The notes beneath the pieces were generated by a model. That model made no database searches. It saw only the letters and a list, made by a program, of their open reading frames with translations, and was not told the DNA's origin. The position numbers and the translations under genes were made by a program. Below, piece after piece: positions 33,401 through 43,200 of a stretch of DNA of 64,000 nucleotides. Location of the stretch: positions 287,969-351,968 of the forward strand of contig NZ_VDCZ01000003.1 in assembly GCF_006491645.1 (NCBI RefSeq). Reading direction: 5' to 3'. The DNA is from Flavobacterium profundi. GTDB lineage: Bacteria > Bacteroidota > Bacteroidia > Flavobacteriales > Flavobacteriaceae. Each line of letters starts with the position of its first letter. Position 1 is the stretch's first letter.

Positions 33401-36400
33401 TAAAGTCGTTACCAAAACGAAGAAAAGCTTTCATTTCATTATCCTGTAACGGCTGTGTTTCAGGTGGTGTAGGTAATGACTCAGCATGTAAAAACATACG
33501 CAGTTTTTTAAACTGTCTCATATCTACACTTACGTTTTTAAATACCGCACGAGCATCATTTGGTTCTAAACCATCATCATAACCAGAGTCTTTATCATAT
33601 ACACGTAATGATAATGACTGTTCGTTCTGATTAATAACTGTATTATTGTTATACAATTGTTCGCGCGTTACTCCTGGAGGCGAAACATAAGGAATAGGAG
33701 TTCTACTTCCGTTTTCTTGAATATTTACCGCTACCACATCAAAACCAGTATTATCATCTGTAGTAACTTGGTCGTTAAAATCTAATGAACTTGCATATCT
33801 TCTCCATTCCCCTCTTACTAAATCTAAGGACCCAAAACGCAAGGTAATTTCATCATTAAATCCAGTCATATACATTCTCATAAAACGAATGGATCTAAAA
33901 TCAGCAATAGAACCCACCACATTATCATTGGTAAACTCTAAAATAGGAATTTTATACTGAATCCATCTTGCAGAAACATTACTACCATTCGGCACGGATT
34001 CACTTACCGTTCTAATATCTACTACATAGTCTTGACCCACTTGAGGAGAGGCATTGATTGGTACTTCAAACTTAAAATAAGCGTTAATCGTATTCATAGT
34101 TTGATCACGATTCACATCTTCTACATCAGGTTTTGTATCATTCCCACGATTGGTATCGGTAACATTTACTGGTGAATTACCTTCAAAATTATTATAATTC
34201 TTATAACGATTAATGATATCTCCAGTAGCACTCAAATAAAATTGATAATTATCTGCAGAAGGATCACTATAACCTGCGTAATCAGTAAATTTTGCAGCCT
34301 CACCTGCATCATTTAAACCATCATACCCAACATCTTGAATGGCTCTATTGCCTTCATTAGTATCAAAAGCATACACCAAAGACTGAGCACTTGGAACTTG
34401 ACCCCAGTTAGTTTGTAAAGCCGGAATAGTAGCACCTACTTCTGGCAATCCATTTTCAAATTGTTTCCTTCCGTCTTTTAAAATATCTTCAGAAATCTCA
34501 CCAAGATTAATCACTAGTTTTCCAGCATTAGCAGGATTAATAACATCTGGAGCATTTCCGTAGTAGGGATCTAAGACCCAAAACTGCACATACTCTACAT
34601 TTGATTGCTCAAAATTTGTAGAATTAATCGCCCGCATAATTCCAGCCCAATTATCAGGCGCATCTGTTGCGGAAAATTGATTTGTAGCAGCTATACTTTG
34701 ATTGTAATTGTACGGACCTCTATCTCTAGGAAAGTACGTTAAATCTAAAGTTGTAATCACATTTGAATTTCCTTGAGCGATATCTACATTTGGATACAAT
34801 TCTCTACTGTAAATTCTTCTCGTTCTATTTAATGATAAATCATCATTATTAATTCCACTTGGTGCTTGCGTATAGAAAATTGGATCAATAGAATACCAAG
34901 AAAGTTTCGCCCTTTTATCCCCTACACTTAAATCATTAGAAGAAGGCTCAGTCGTATCTGGATTACCGTCAAAATTATATTCTAAAGGAACTGATGCCAA
35001 ATCCCAGGATTGTGGCGAACGCAAATCGATAGAAGATTGAGAGCCTTCAAAATCGTCTACATAAGTAGTTGCTTCTCCATTAAATTGATCTGCTTTAGAA
35101 GCTCCAGGTAATAAGTATGCAATTTCTCCTCTAAAAGATAAATTAGAAGGTACATCTGTATCAATATTTGGTAATTTGTTAACCAAACGCGTTAACAAAG
35201 GCACTTCTGTTGAGAAATTCGTATTTAAACCAACGATAGTGTTGTTAACAGATTCCTGACCATAATTTGACTTATTAGTAAAAGGGCGTTCTGATAAATT
35301 TAAGATGGTTCCACCAACAAGAAAGTTTTTATTGAATTGATGTTCTACATTAACACCCCAAAAACGTCTGGTTTGTTGACCAAAAACAGAGTTGTTTTCA
35401 ACTGAAATTTCTATAGGTGTATTAGAAGCTTGTAGAGAAGGATCTAATAACTGCACTTTTCCTAACTGATAATTAACGGTATAATCTACTCCTTCAACTA
35501 AAATTCTCCCTCCTGATTTAACCACAACTGATCCTTGAGGCACGTTAAAAGCACCAATTGAAATACCATCACCTCCTGAAGATTTAAAACGACCTCTTAA
35601 TAAGAATTTATTTTTTTCACTTTCTTGTAAAGCAGCAGCTTGCGTAGATTTGTATAATGTTCTAAAAACATACTTATCTTGATTGGCATTATAGGTATTG
35701 GGATCATTATAATTTTCTGTAGCTGATGCATTCAATTTATCAAACAACAATTCTCCAAAAGGCTCTTTAGTTGTAAAAATTATCCTACCATATTGTGGAT
35801 CGATCGTAATTCCTGAAACATAATCGAAAAAACCATCTCCACCTGCTTGTGGATCATTGGTGTAATTCAATTTATCAACATTTAATACTTTCAACAAAGG
35901 AGTATCTTTCACATTAGCAGGCAAATCTGGACCTCCTTCAGCTTTTGTTATATAATTTAGAGGTGAAGGATCAGTATATAAAATATTGAATTTAAAATCT
36001 TCTTGTTGCAATTGATACCCTCCAGGAATTTGATAAATATTTTTCATCATCAAGTTCCATGTTGGCATGGTTAATTCCTGATTCGGTGTTTTTTGTTTGA
36101 CCGCGGTTAAATTACTTTTTAACAACTTAACCAATAAGGCTTGAGAAGAAGGAATACCTGAATTATCTACTTGGGTTGCTTCAACCCCATCTGTTCCAAA
36201 TTCTCCTACTTGATACACCTGATCTCCAATTGTATATTGATAGGCAACCCCTAAAACTTCGTCATTAGCTAAACGCTGGTTTAAGGAAATATAACCCAAT
36301 TGTGGATGATACGTAAATTCAGAAGCCGTTAATTTTCTAGCATTTTCTAATTTGGCATAATCTAAACCTTCATCTACTCCAATGGTAAAACCATTATTAG

Positions 36401-37664
36401 CAGTAGCCACTTCACGAATGGCTTGATTTAAAAAACTTGAAGCCGTACCAATTTTATTTGGATCGAATTTATTGTTCTTATTATCTGAAGGACTATCAGG
36501 ACTAACCGCATTAAAAAAGTTAGGATTACTTGCTAAATTTACTCCAACTACTTCTTGAGGCGCAACATTTGTTAAAGGTCCTTCCCCTATATCTTGTAGC
36601 GCAATTAAATTTCTTAAATTATTCTCGATTGAATTGATTCGGTTTTGTTTATTGGTTACCCAAACTTCAATTCTTGTAATTTGAACCCTACTATTGATAT
36701 AAGGATAGGTTTCTAAGGCTGCATCGTATTTATCTCTAAAAAATTGAGATAAGAAATAGTGCTTATCAGAATCATATTCTTGAGCAAATAATTGAAAGTC
36801 TTGCAAGGTACCACCTCCTTGAGAAGTAACGGTCTTAGTCTGTGATTTTTGTTCGGAAAAAACACCTGTTACTGTTGTTTTTCCAAATTGCAATTGTGCT
36901 TTTACTCCAAATAAACTCTGAGAACCTCTAATTAAAGAATTTGAAAGCGGAAAACTTACATTACCAACTTCTAATTTTTGAACAATATCATCTTCTGTCG
37001 AACTATATTCTAGTTTTATTAAATTTTGAAATGCAAAAGTAGATTGCGTATCGTAATTAATATTAACATTTAATCTTGTTCCTACTTTACCTTGTAATCC
37101 AACGCTGATACGTTGATCAAAATCGAAAGTAGTAGTAACTCTATTTCTTGGAGAAAAAGCAGGATTATCTTGTTTTGTATAACGAAGTCCTAAGTCAACT
37201 TCAACGGAACCTGTTGGCTTTATATCGATAGTATTACTACCGAAAATACTTTCAAAAAATTTAGAATTTACATAATATCTCGGCAACAAATCTTTTTTCT
37301 TTTCCTCACTCCCTTCTTTCTTTCCGTCTACTGCAGCCGATTTTTCGCGATAATATTTACGCATTTCTTCACGTAAAACTAATTCTTGATATTGCTGTGG
37401 AGTTAATACTAAAGGATAGTTCACATTAAAACCATCAAAAGTATTCGTATAGATATAACGATCTGTGGTAACATCATAAGTATAAGCTTCTACTATGCTT
37501 TTAGGATTAGGTACTTTAATTTTACCTAAATCTGCTCCTGTTTGTATAGAATCATTTTCTTGAGCTTGTCCTTCTATATTAAGGAAAAAAAGAATTCCTA
37601 ACAATATTCTTTTAACCCCTTTAAATCGCCTACTTAAAATATTCAATTTTAATTTCTTTTCCAA
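30441..37664 (-). CDS. sprA: SprA, type IX secretion outer-membrane translocon
   Basis: A 2407-residue outer-membrane protein, the giant barrel through which type IX cargo and gliding adhesins leave the cell. The size is close to Flavobacterium johnsoniae SprA (about 2400). A signal peptide is visible (ILLGILFFLNIEGQAQ, about residues 20-35). Family segments include PTGSVEVDLGLRYTKQDNPAF near residue 160, RIIFTTKEPFGELLF, and the end FTIRYNFGN. The frame opens with TTG at 37664, 3 nt after the ruvA stop, with no ATG nearby; an in-frame TTG at 37646 is the alternative. It is the last gene of maeB-ruvA-sprA. The SprF-like protein at 7103 and the cargo at 43201 belong to the same system. Confidence 0.96.
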   Translation of the reverse strand: MEKKLKLNILSRRFKGVKRILLGILFFLNIEGQAQENDSIQTGADLGKIKVPNPKSIVEAYTYDVTTDRYIYTNTFDGFNVNYPLVLTPQQYQELVLREEMRKYYREKSAAVDGKKEGSEEKKKDLLPRYYVNSKFFESIFGSNTIDIKPTGSVEVDLGLRYTKQDNPAFSPRNRVTTTFDFDQRISVGLQGKVGTRLNVNINYDTQSTFAFQNLIKLEYSSTEDDIVQKLEVGNVSFPLSNSLIRGSQSLFGVKAQLQFGKTTVTGVFSEQKSQTKTVTSQGGGTLQDFQLFAQEYDSDKHYFLSQFFRDKYDAALETYPYINSRVQITRIEVWVTNKQNRINSIENNLRNLIALQDIGEGPLTNVAPQEVVGVNLASNPNFFNAVSPDSPSDNKNNKFDPNKIGTASSFLNQAIREVATANNGFTIGVDEGLDYAKLENARKLTASEFTYHPQLGYISLNQRLANDEVLGVAYQYTIGDQVYQVGEFGTDGVEATQVDNSGIPSSQALLVKLLKSNLTAVKQKTPNQELTMPTWNLMMKNIYQIPGGYQLQQEDFKFNILYTDPSPLNYITKAEGGPDLPANVKDTPLLKVLNVDKLNYTNDPQAGGDGFFDYVSGITIDPQYGRIIFTTKEPFGELLFDKLNASATENYNDPNTYNANQDKYVFRTLYKSTQAAALQESEKNKFLLRGRFKSSGGDGISIGAFNVPQGSVVVKSGGRILVEGVDYTVNYQLGKVQLLDPSLQASNTPIEISVENNSVFGQQTRRFWGVNVEHQFNKNFLVGGTILNLSERPFTNKSNYGQESVNNTIVGLNTNFSTEVPLLTRLVNKLPNIDTDVPSNLSFRGEIAYLLPGASKADQFNGEATTYVDDFEGSQSSIDLRSPQSWDLASVPLEYNFDGNPDTTEPSSNDLSVGDKRAKLSWYSIDPIFYTQAPSGINNDDLSLNRTRRIYSRELYPNVDIAQGNSNVITTLDLTYFPRDRGPYNYNQSIAATNQFSATDAPDNWAGIMRAINSTNFEQSNVEYVQFWVLDPYYGNAPDVINPANAGKLVINLGEISEDILKDGRKQFENGLPEVGATIPALQTNWGQVPSAQSLVYAFDTNEGNRAIQDVGYDGLNDAGEAAKFTDYAGYSDPSADNYQFYLSATGDIINRYKNYNNFEGNSPVNVTDTNRGNDTKPDVEDVNRDQTMNTINAYFKFEVPINASPQVGQDYVVDIRTVSESVPNGSNVSARWIQYKIPILEFTNDNVVGSIADFRSIRFMRMYMTGFNDEITLRFGSLDLVRGEWRRYASSLDFNDQVTTDDNTGFDVVAVNIQENGSRTPIPYVSPPGVTREQLYNNNTVINQNEQSLSLRVYDKDSGYDDGLEPNDARAVFKNVSVDMRQFKKLRMFLHAESLPTPPETQPLQDNEMKAFLRFGNDFTENFYQIEIPLKVSAQNSATPEAIWPSENEIEVALSILTALKSKIISDPNSITPDVNGIRFINEQDLGSSNNKLTIGIKGNPNFGLVRTLMVGVKNNTNQIIRGEVWFNELRLSDLDNKGGYAAVANMDTNVADFATLSATSRVSTIGFGGIEQGPNERSREDVFQYDVVTNLNLGKLLPKKWGITLPFNYAVGEETITPKYDPFYQDIELQQLIDNTEDQAEKDNIKNRAIDYTKRTSINFIGVRKERGEEQKQHFYDVENLTLSYSFNETEHHDYEIENLVDQQNRTSLDYAYAFKPLTIEPFKKSNKLAKSGYYKMLKDFNFNFLPASVSFSSNIVRQFNRQQFRLVDVQGIGLDPLYRRNYFFNYQYGFNYNITKSLRVNYTAATNNIVRNYLDENDVPVDGLDIWDDYWNVGESNQHNQQIVVNYDLPINKIPALSFVKSTYSYTGDFNWQRSSDFLRDFQVGDEVYDLGNTIQNANSHKLNTTLNMDLFYRYVGLTGNKKSKNKNKKDANKGAKETLPKPGQKITAKGKTTKNEGNIFVNGLIGIVTSVKNIQANYTQTSGTVLPGYLPGLGFFGTSKPSLGFVFGSQSDVRYEAARQGWLTSFPDFNQNFTQVVNKQMNFTAQVEPFADVKIDLTADRMYAENYSEQYDVTNGQYNSRSPYNFGNFSISTILIQTAFSQSDENFSESFNTFRANRILVADKLATAHYGTNNYPRDVDGYPVGFGKNSQQVLLPSFRAAYSGKDVGKESVGVFKNIPLPNWNLKYTGLMRYKWFKDKFKRFSLQHGYRASYNVNSFRSNLNETPVDANGNFYASTIISNVNLSEQFNPLLRVDFEMKNSIKILAEMKKDRTLNMSFDNNLLTEVSGNEYTIGLGYRIKDVIINSKLADNPTGVIKSDINIKTDFSLRRNNTIVRYLDYDNNELAGGQNLWSIKLSADYSFSKNLTAIFFYDHQFSKAVISTSFPITNVRTGFTIRYNFGN

Positions 37665-37667
37665 GTC

Positions 37668-38249
37668 TTATAAGTTTTTTAGTGCTTGTTTAATTAAATT
37701 TTCTACACTTGCATTAGGATCTTCTTTGACTATCTTTTCAATAACTTTTTCAGCTGATTTTCTAGCAAAGCCTAACACCTCCAAAGCAGATAACGCTTCT
37801 TCTTTATTAGTATTGTTTGAAACCAGAGAAACTTCGTCTAAAGCATACACTTTTAACACTTTATCCTTTAAATCTAAGATAACTCTTTGAGCTGTTTTGG
37901 CTCCGATTCCTTTAATACTTTGTACAGTAGCTACGTCATTTGATGCGATGGCTTGAATAATTTGTTGGGGCGCTAATGAGGATAACATTGTCCTTGCAAT
38001 ACTTGCTCCAATTCCTGAAACTGAAAGCAATAATTTAAACAATTCTCTTTCTTGCTTTTCTACGAATCCATAGAGTGTATGGGCATCTTCTTTAATTTGC
38101 AAAAAAGTAAACAGTTTAATTTTTTCATCATCTGGTATGAGTGAAAAAGTATGCAAAGATATGTTGACATGATAACCAATTCCGTTACAATCAACTACAA
38201 CTTCTGTTGGTGTTTTTTCAACTAATCTTCCTTGAATATGAGTTATCAT
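37668..38249 (-). CDS. ruvA: Holliday junction branch migration protein RuvA
   Basis: Binds Holliday junctions and loads the RuvB motor. The 193 residues are typical. Domain I is the OB fold (MITHIQGRLVEKTPTEVVVDC). Domain II has two helix-hairpin-helix motifs (LLSVSGIGASIARTMLSSL and IKGIGAKTAQRVILDL). Domain III is the flexible C-terminal RuvB-binding helix bundle (ALSALEVLGFARKSAEKVIE). It lies 27 nt after maeB and 3 nt before sprA. Its partner ruvB is in the window but 11 kb away at 48527. Confidence 0.97.
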   Translation of the reverse strand: MITHIQGRLVEKTPTEVVVDCNGIGYHVNISLHTFSLIPDDEKIKLFTFLQIKEDAHTLYGFVEKQERELFKLLLSVSGIGASIARTMLSSLAPQQIIQAIASNDVATVQSIKGIGAKTAQRVILDLKDKVLKVYALDEVSLVSNNTNKEEALSALEVLGFARKSAEKVIEKIVKEDPNASVENLIKQALKNL

Positions 38250-38276
38250 GTTTGTTAATAGTAGTTTTTATAAAAA

Positions 38277-40571
38277 TTATTTTAATATAGCTTGTTTAAA
38301 TCTTCTTTCTTTTTCTTGAGCATCAACTACAGATACCGCTGCCATGTTCACCATTTCTTCTACACTTGCTCCTAATTGAAAAATATGAACTGGTTTATCC
38401 AATCCTAACATAATAGGACCAATAGAATCTGATTTGTTCAATTCTTTCATTAATTTATAGGTAATATTTGCTGCGTCTAAATTTGGAAAAATCAGGGTGT
38501 TTACTTTTTTATTGGCTAATTTAGAAAAAGGAAATTTACTTTTTAACATTTCGGGATTTAAAGCAAAATCGGTTTGAATCTCACCATCAATGATTAAATC
38601 TGGATAATATTTGTGTAAATATGAAACGGCCTCTCTTACTTTCTTTGGGTTTTCATTTTCTGAGGAACCAAAATTTGAAAAGGAAACCATAGCAATAACA
38701 GGTTCCATACCAAACATACGAACGGTCTTAGCTGTCATCAATGCAATCTTAGCTAAATCTTCTGCCGATGGATTTGGGTTAATTGCTGTATCCGAAAGAA
38801 AAATAGGTCCTCTCGAAGTCATCATCATATTGGTGGTTGCAATTCGGGTTACACCGGGAGCTTTTTCAATCAATTCCATCACTGGCTTTACAACTGTAGG
38901 ATAACTTCTCGAATATCCAGTCACCATAGTATCTGCTTCTCCGGAGTTGACCATCATTAAACCAAAATAATTGCGTTCTCTCATCCACTTTTCAGCATCA
39001 AGTAAGGTAACTCCTCTTCTTTGTCTTGATTTCCAAAATGCTTTTGCATATTTCTTCCTGCGCTTATCTTCTTCCGCAGTCTTTGGATCGATAATTTCTA
39101 CATCTGCATCAAAACCAATTTCTACTTTTAATTCTCGTATAATCTCTTGGTTACCCAAAAGAATTGGTTCACCAATACCTTCTTCATGTACAATTTGAGC
39201 AGCTTTTAATACATCTAAGTGATCCGCTTCTGCAAAAACAACTCGTTTTGGATTTGTCTTAGCACGATTTACAAGCATACGAATCATTTTGTTATCTGAA
39301 CCTAAACGCTCTAACAAGTCTAATTCATATTTCTCCCAATCATTAATTTCTATTTGGGCTACCCCAGAATCTATTGCAGCTTTTGCTACAGCAGGTGCTA
39401 CAACACCAATTAATCTAGGGTCAAAAGGTTTTGGAATAATGTAATCGCGACCAAAATTTAATTTGGTTTCCCCATAAGCGATATTTACTTGTTCTGGAAC
39501 AGGGCTTTTAGCTAATTCGGCAAGTGCTCTCACCGCAGCCATTTTCATTTCTTCATTAATTTTTTTAGCGCGAACGTCTAATGCACCTCTAAAAATATAG
39601 GGAAAACCAAGAACATTATTAACTTGATTAGGATGATCCGATCGACCTGTTGCCATAATTACATCTTCTCGAGTTGCAATTGCTAAATTATAATCAATTT
39701 CTGGAACGGGATTAGCCATAGCAAAAACAATGGGATCATGATTCATAGAAAGCAACATTTCAGGAGTAAAAATATTCCCTACAGACAATCCTAAGAACAC
39801 ATCTGCTCCAACAATCATTTCTTTTAATGATTGAGGCTCACAAGATTTAGCATACACTCTTTGCAAACCCAAAAGATCTTCTCTACAAGTGGTTAACATT
39901 CCATCTTTATCGAACATAAAAATATGCTCCACTTTTACGCCTAATAAAACATATAAATTGGCGCAAGCTAATGCCGCTGATCCAGCTCCTGAAACAACAA
40001 CTTTAACTTTATCGATATCTTTTCCTGCTAATTCTAATGCATTTAGTAATGCTGCTGAAGAAATAATAGCTGTTCCATGCTGATCATCATGCATGACAGG
40101 TATATTTAATTCTTCCACCAATCTTCTTTCAATCTCAAAAGATTCTGGAGCCTTAATATCCTCTAAATTTATTCCACCAAATGTTGGTGCAATATTTTTA
40201 ACCGTTTGAATAAATTCTTCAATATTTTTAGTCCCTACTTCTATGTCAAAAACATCAATATCGGCAAAAATTTTAAATAATAATCCTTTACCCTCCATTA
40301 CTGGTTTTGATGCTTCCGGACCAATATCGCCTAATCCTAAAACTGCAGTTCCATTAGAAATAACGGCAACTAAATTTCCTTTAGCAGTATATTTATAGAC
40401 ATTATTGATGTCTTTTGCAATTTCTAAACAGGGTTCAGCTACACCAGGAGAGTAAGCCAATGACAAATCTCTCTGGGTTGCATATTTTTTTGTAGGTACC
40501 ACCTGAATCTTTCCAGGGGTAGGTTTCGCGTGGTATAATAAAGCTTCTCTTCGTTTTGTATCCTTGTGCAT
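38277..40571 (-). CDS. maeB: NADP-dependent malic enzyme with phosphate-acetyltransferase-like domain
   Basis: Oxidatively decarboxylates malate to pyruvate with NADP+. The 764-residue protein has the malic enzyme part at about 1-425 ([58 protein letters not shown] for the nucleotide fold). A C-terminal phosphotransacetylase-like domain (about 430-764, [23 protein letters not shown]) usually acts in allosteric control rather than catalysis. Length is that of the long MaeB class. It is the first gene of the operon that goes on to ruvA and sprA, an arrangement without a clear functional logic. Confidence 0.96.
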   Translation of the reverse strand: MHKDTKRREALLYHAKPTPGKIQVVPTKKYATQRDLSLAYSPGVAEPCLEIAKDINNVYKYTAKGNLVAVISNGTAVLGLGDIGPEASKPVMEGKGLLFKIFADIDVFDIEVGTKNIEEFIQTVKNIAPTFGGINLEDIKAPESFEIERRLVEELNIPVMHDDQHGTAIISSAALLNALELAGKDIDKVKVVVSGAGSAALACANLYVLLGVKVEHIFMFDKDGMLTTCREDLLGLQRVYAKSCEPQSLKEMIVGADVFLGLSVGNIFTPEMLLSMNHDPIVFAMANPVPEIDYNLAIATREDVIMATGRSDHPNQVNNVLGFPYIFRGALDVRAKKINEEMKMAAVRALAELAKSPVPEQVNIAYGETKLNFGRDYIIPKPFDPRLIGVVAPAVAKAAIDSGVAQIEINDWEKYELDLLERLGSDNKMIRMLVNRAKTNPKRVVFAEADHLDVLKAAQIVHEEGIGEPILLGNQEIIRELKVEIGFDADVEIIDPKTAEEDKRRKKYAKAFWKSRQRRGVTLLDAEKWMRERNYFGLMMVNSGEADTMVTGYSRSYPTVVKPVMELIEKAPGVTRIATTNMMMTSRGPIFLSDTAINPNPSAEDLAKIALMTAKTVRMFGMEPVIAMVSFSNFGSSENENPKKVREAVSYLHKYYPDLIIDGEIQTDFALNPEMLKSKFPFSKLANKKVNTLIFPNLDAANITYKLMKELNKSDSIGPIMLGLDKPVHIFQLGASVEEMVNMAAVSVVDAQEKERRFKQAILK

Positions 40572-40594
40572 ATAATCACTTTTATATGAACTTA

Positions 40595-40602
40595 CAAAGT
40601 TA
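40595..40602 (-). promoter_or_regulatory. -7 box of the maeB-ruvA-sprA operon
   Basis: Reads TAACTTTG on the minus strand, 23 nt before the maeB ATG. No good -33 element at the expected spacing. Confidence 0.5.
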
Positions 40603-40695
40603 AAATAAGCAATGAAAGAAAAAAATTTTAAGGCTATTCTTTTATGAAAATCTTATTAAAGATATTTGTATTAAGATTTTTATTATTTTAAAACA

Positions 40696-43158
40696 TTAGT
40701 CACAAAAATACTCATCTTTTGTTCTTATCACATTATCAATAGTTTCTTTCTCTTTCCAAAACGCAGCATCTTCTTTAAAAGGAGTATTAATACCAAAATT
40801 CAATTTTATGGGTTCTTTAATTATTTCTAAATTTTCAACATCTATATGAGCCGATTTTAATGAATACACATAAAAGTAAACATTTACATAATTTGGATCT
40901 TTTTTATTTGTGACTGTATTTTTAACAACTTCTGTAAGTTGGTCTAGAAAACAGCTTCCATTTATATATTGATATGTTACTATAACCTTATATATGAATG
41001 CAAAATTATTTCCGGACTTATCTATTAAATCAAATGGTTCTCTTTCTACACAATGTTCAAATTGCAAAACAGCAAAAGTCTCACAATCGATATAAATATA
41101 ACCCTTAGAGCTCTTTGGCGCTGGATAACCATATCCTGTAGAATAAGATCCTGGAGAAGTATTTACAAAAGAAATTTTATAGGCCTTTTTACCTTTAATC
41201 GTTTCAAACCCTTCTTTTGTATAATTATAGGAACTACTTCTATATAAGGCATTTGCTTTTTCAGTGATCAAATCTCTATTCAAGAGCGAAAACAACCCAA
41301 AAGAACTAGAAAACCTAAATCTATCTGCTTTATTTGGTGTTTTTTTTAATTTTTCAATCTTACCATAAAATTTAGTATCAGAATTATTGGAGCTATTCAA
41401 CCCTTTAGGACAATAGAATTTAAGAATGGCTACATCTCCAATATTTTCAATTTCATTTTTAACCCCACTATGTTTATATAAAAAAGTCTGATTAAATGCT
41501 TTTTGATAATAATTTTCTTTGACATTTTTTTCCGCTTTTTTTATAATCTCTTTTGCCGATAATTCTTTTTTATTTTTATTCAGCACCACTTCGTCTAAAA
41601 CAATCCCTCCCATTTTACTTTTAGATAATCGAAAAACGTAGTCTTTTAGGTTACTATTCAATTGAAGCGAATCTGAAGCGTATTCGAAAGCATTTACTTT
41701 TAAAAATGTGACTTCATTTGTATTGGGAACTATCATTTCAAAAGTACCATCTTTTTTTGTAATTATTATTCTATCATGTAATACTATTTCTGCATTAGAA
41801 ATAACATTGTTACTATTTTTATCTACTACCTTACCTATTATCATATAATTTGGCAACTTGACTCTCTTGAAATCACTTTCACCATATTTTCTTACTACTG
41901 GTGGATACGATTTCTTAATAAAAACCAGCGCATCAAAACTGGTTTGCCAATTGCCTTTAATGGGCATATTTCCTAATATTGAGCTATAAAAAGGTACTTT
42001 ATTTTGAACCTCAAACTCAAAAAAAGCTATATCATATTCTGAAAGTTGTTTTTCAATACTGTTCTCAGGTGGCGTTAAAATAGGATAAAGAGTTGAATTA
42101 ACTATACCATAACTACCTTCGTAAGATGAAAAAGCAATAGTATATATTTTTTCTTTAAAATGCTTCTTCAAAATTTTACCCATTGGAATTCCTCCTTCAA
42201 GAAGTTGCTTTCCTTCTCCATCATTATAATCTGAATAACCCGTTGCTTTCTTTTCTAAATCGGATTGTTCACTTAAATAATCTTCTGTTAGATTATCTAT
42301 TTCTAAATTACTTATTTCTTTTGCGAAATGATACGAAGCACCCCAACCAATAATTTTTTCATTTGGATAATTTTCGGCTAAAAAAATTAAATTCTGAGCC
42401 ATTTGCTTATCTCTAGGGTTTTGAACGAATATTTTTTGATTTTGTATTTGTGCAATTTCAAAATTAACATTGGCTAAACTACTAGTAAAAACTTGTTTGA
42501 TGACTTTTTCATCTAAAGTTAGATTATTTATTTTTTCAAATGAGGCAAATATCTCGTCTACATTTTTATAAAAAGCAATTGAATCTGTTTTATTAGTTGC
42601 AATTTTTTCTAAATCTTTATAGACAAATGCTTTTTCGATTTCTTCGAATAAAGATGTCTTCATTTTGATGTTCCTATTCTTAAAAACAGTTTTTAAATCA
42701 TTTATAAAATAGTTTTTAAATAAGACTCCTTCTTGACAATCAAAACCAACGATTCTAATAGTATCATTGTTTTTTGCTCTTTCTTCAATATAAACTAATA
42801 ATTCCTGAAAAGATTGCGTGTCTGACCAAATTGAAAAAATAGATTGATTATATATGACACTATTTTCTTCTTTATTTAAAAAAAGCTGATAGGCTTTATA
42901 ATTATCGTACAATCCACTTTCAAAAGCTAGTGCATTATAACCTAATTTTTCATGCAAATATTTAAGCATTGCAACTTTTGTGTCAAATGATGCCCCATCA
43001 CCATGCGATTGTTCACCTAATAAAACTATATTTTTATTCTTCAAAACGCTGTCTAAAAAAGAATAATTATGGGTATCTGTAATAGGATATAACTCTCCTC
43101 TTATTTGAGCTTGAGCAAAAGATAAAACACAATAAAATAGTAGTACAAAATATCTCAT
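40696..43158 (-). CDS. Erythromycin-esterase-like protein fused to a carboxypeptidase-regulatory-like domain
   Basis: An 820-residue secreted protein (signal peptide about 1-18, CVLSFAQAQ). The first ~420 residues resemble the erythromycin esterase / EreA family: LGEQSHGDGASFDTKVAML gives Glu49 and His52, ALAFESGLYDN gives Glu80, and GWGASYHFAKE supplies a later histidine. Residues about 440-530 form a carboxypeptidase-regulatory-like beta-sandwich (IIGKVVDKNSNNVISNAEIVL, KKDGTFEM). The remaining ~290 residues resemble the outer-surface part of Bacteroidota CarboxypepD-reg proteins and have no assigned role. True macrolide hydrolysis is not implied; family members act on varied substrates. 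It is 42 nt after the T9SS cargo gene. Confidence 0.72.
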   Translation of the reverse strand: MRYFVLLFYCVLSFAQAQIRGELYPITDTHNYSFLDSVLKNKNIVLLGEQSHGDGASFDTKVAMLKYLHEKLGYNALAFESGLYDNYKAYQLFLNKEENSVIYNQSIFSIWSDTQSFQELLVYIEERAKNNDTIRIVGFDCQEGVLFKNYFINDLKTVFKNRNIKMKTSLFEEIEKAFVYKDLEKIATNKTDSIAFYKNVDEIFASFEKINNLTLDEKVIKQVFTSSLANVNFEIAQIQNQKIFVQNPRDKQMAQNLIFLAENYPNEKIIGWGASYHFAKEISNLEIDNLTEDYLSEQSDLEKKATGYSDYNDGEGKQLLEGGIPMGKILKKHFKEKIYTIAFSSYEGSYGIVNSTLYPILTPPENSIEKQLSEYDIAFFEFEVQNKVPFYSSILGNMPIKGNWQTSFDALVFIKKSYPPVVRKYGESDFKRVKLPNYMIIGKVVDKNSNNVISNAEIVLHDRIIITKKDGTFEMIVPNTNEVTFLKVNAFEYASDSLQLNSNLKDYVFRLSKSKMGGIVLDEVVLNKNKKELSAKEIIKKAEKNVKENYYQKAFNQTFLYKHSGVKNEIENIGDVAILKFYCPKGLNSSNNSDTKFYGKIEKLKKTPNKADRFRFSSSFGLFSLLNRDLITEKANALYRSSSYNYTKEGFETIKGKKAYKISFVNTSPGSYSTGYGYPAPKSSKGYIYIDCETFAVLQFEHCVEREPFDLIDKSGNNFAFIYKVIVTYQYINGSCFLDQLTEVVKNTVTNKKDPNYVNVYFYVYSLKSAHIDVENLEIIKEPIKLNFGINTPFKEDAAFWKEKETIDNVIRTKDEYFCD

Positions 43159-43200
43159 AAAAAAATATTTCTTTGAAAAAATTCAAATTTTACTCAAATT

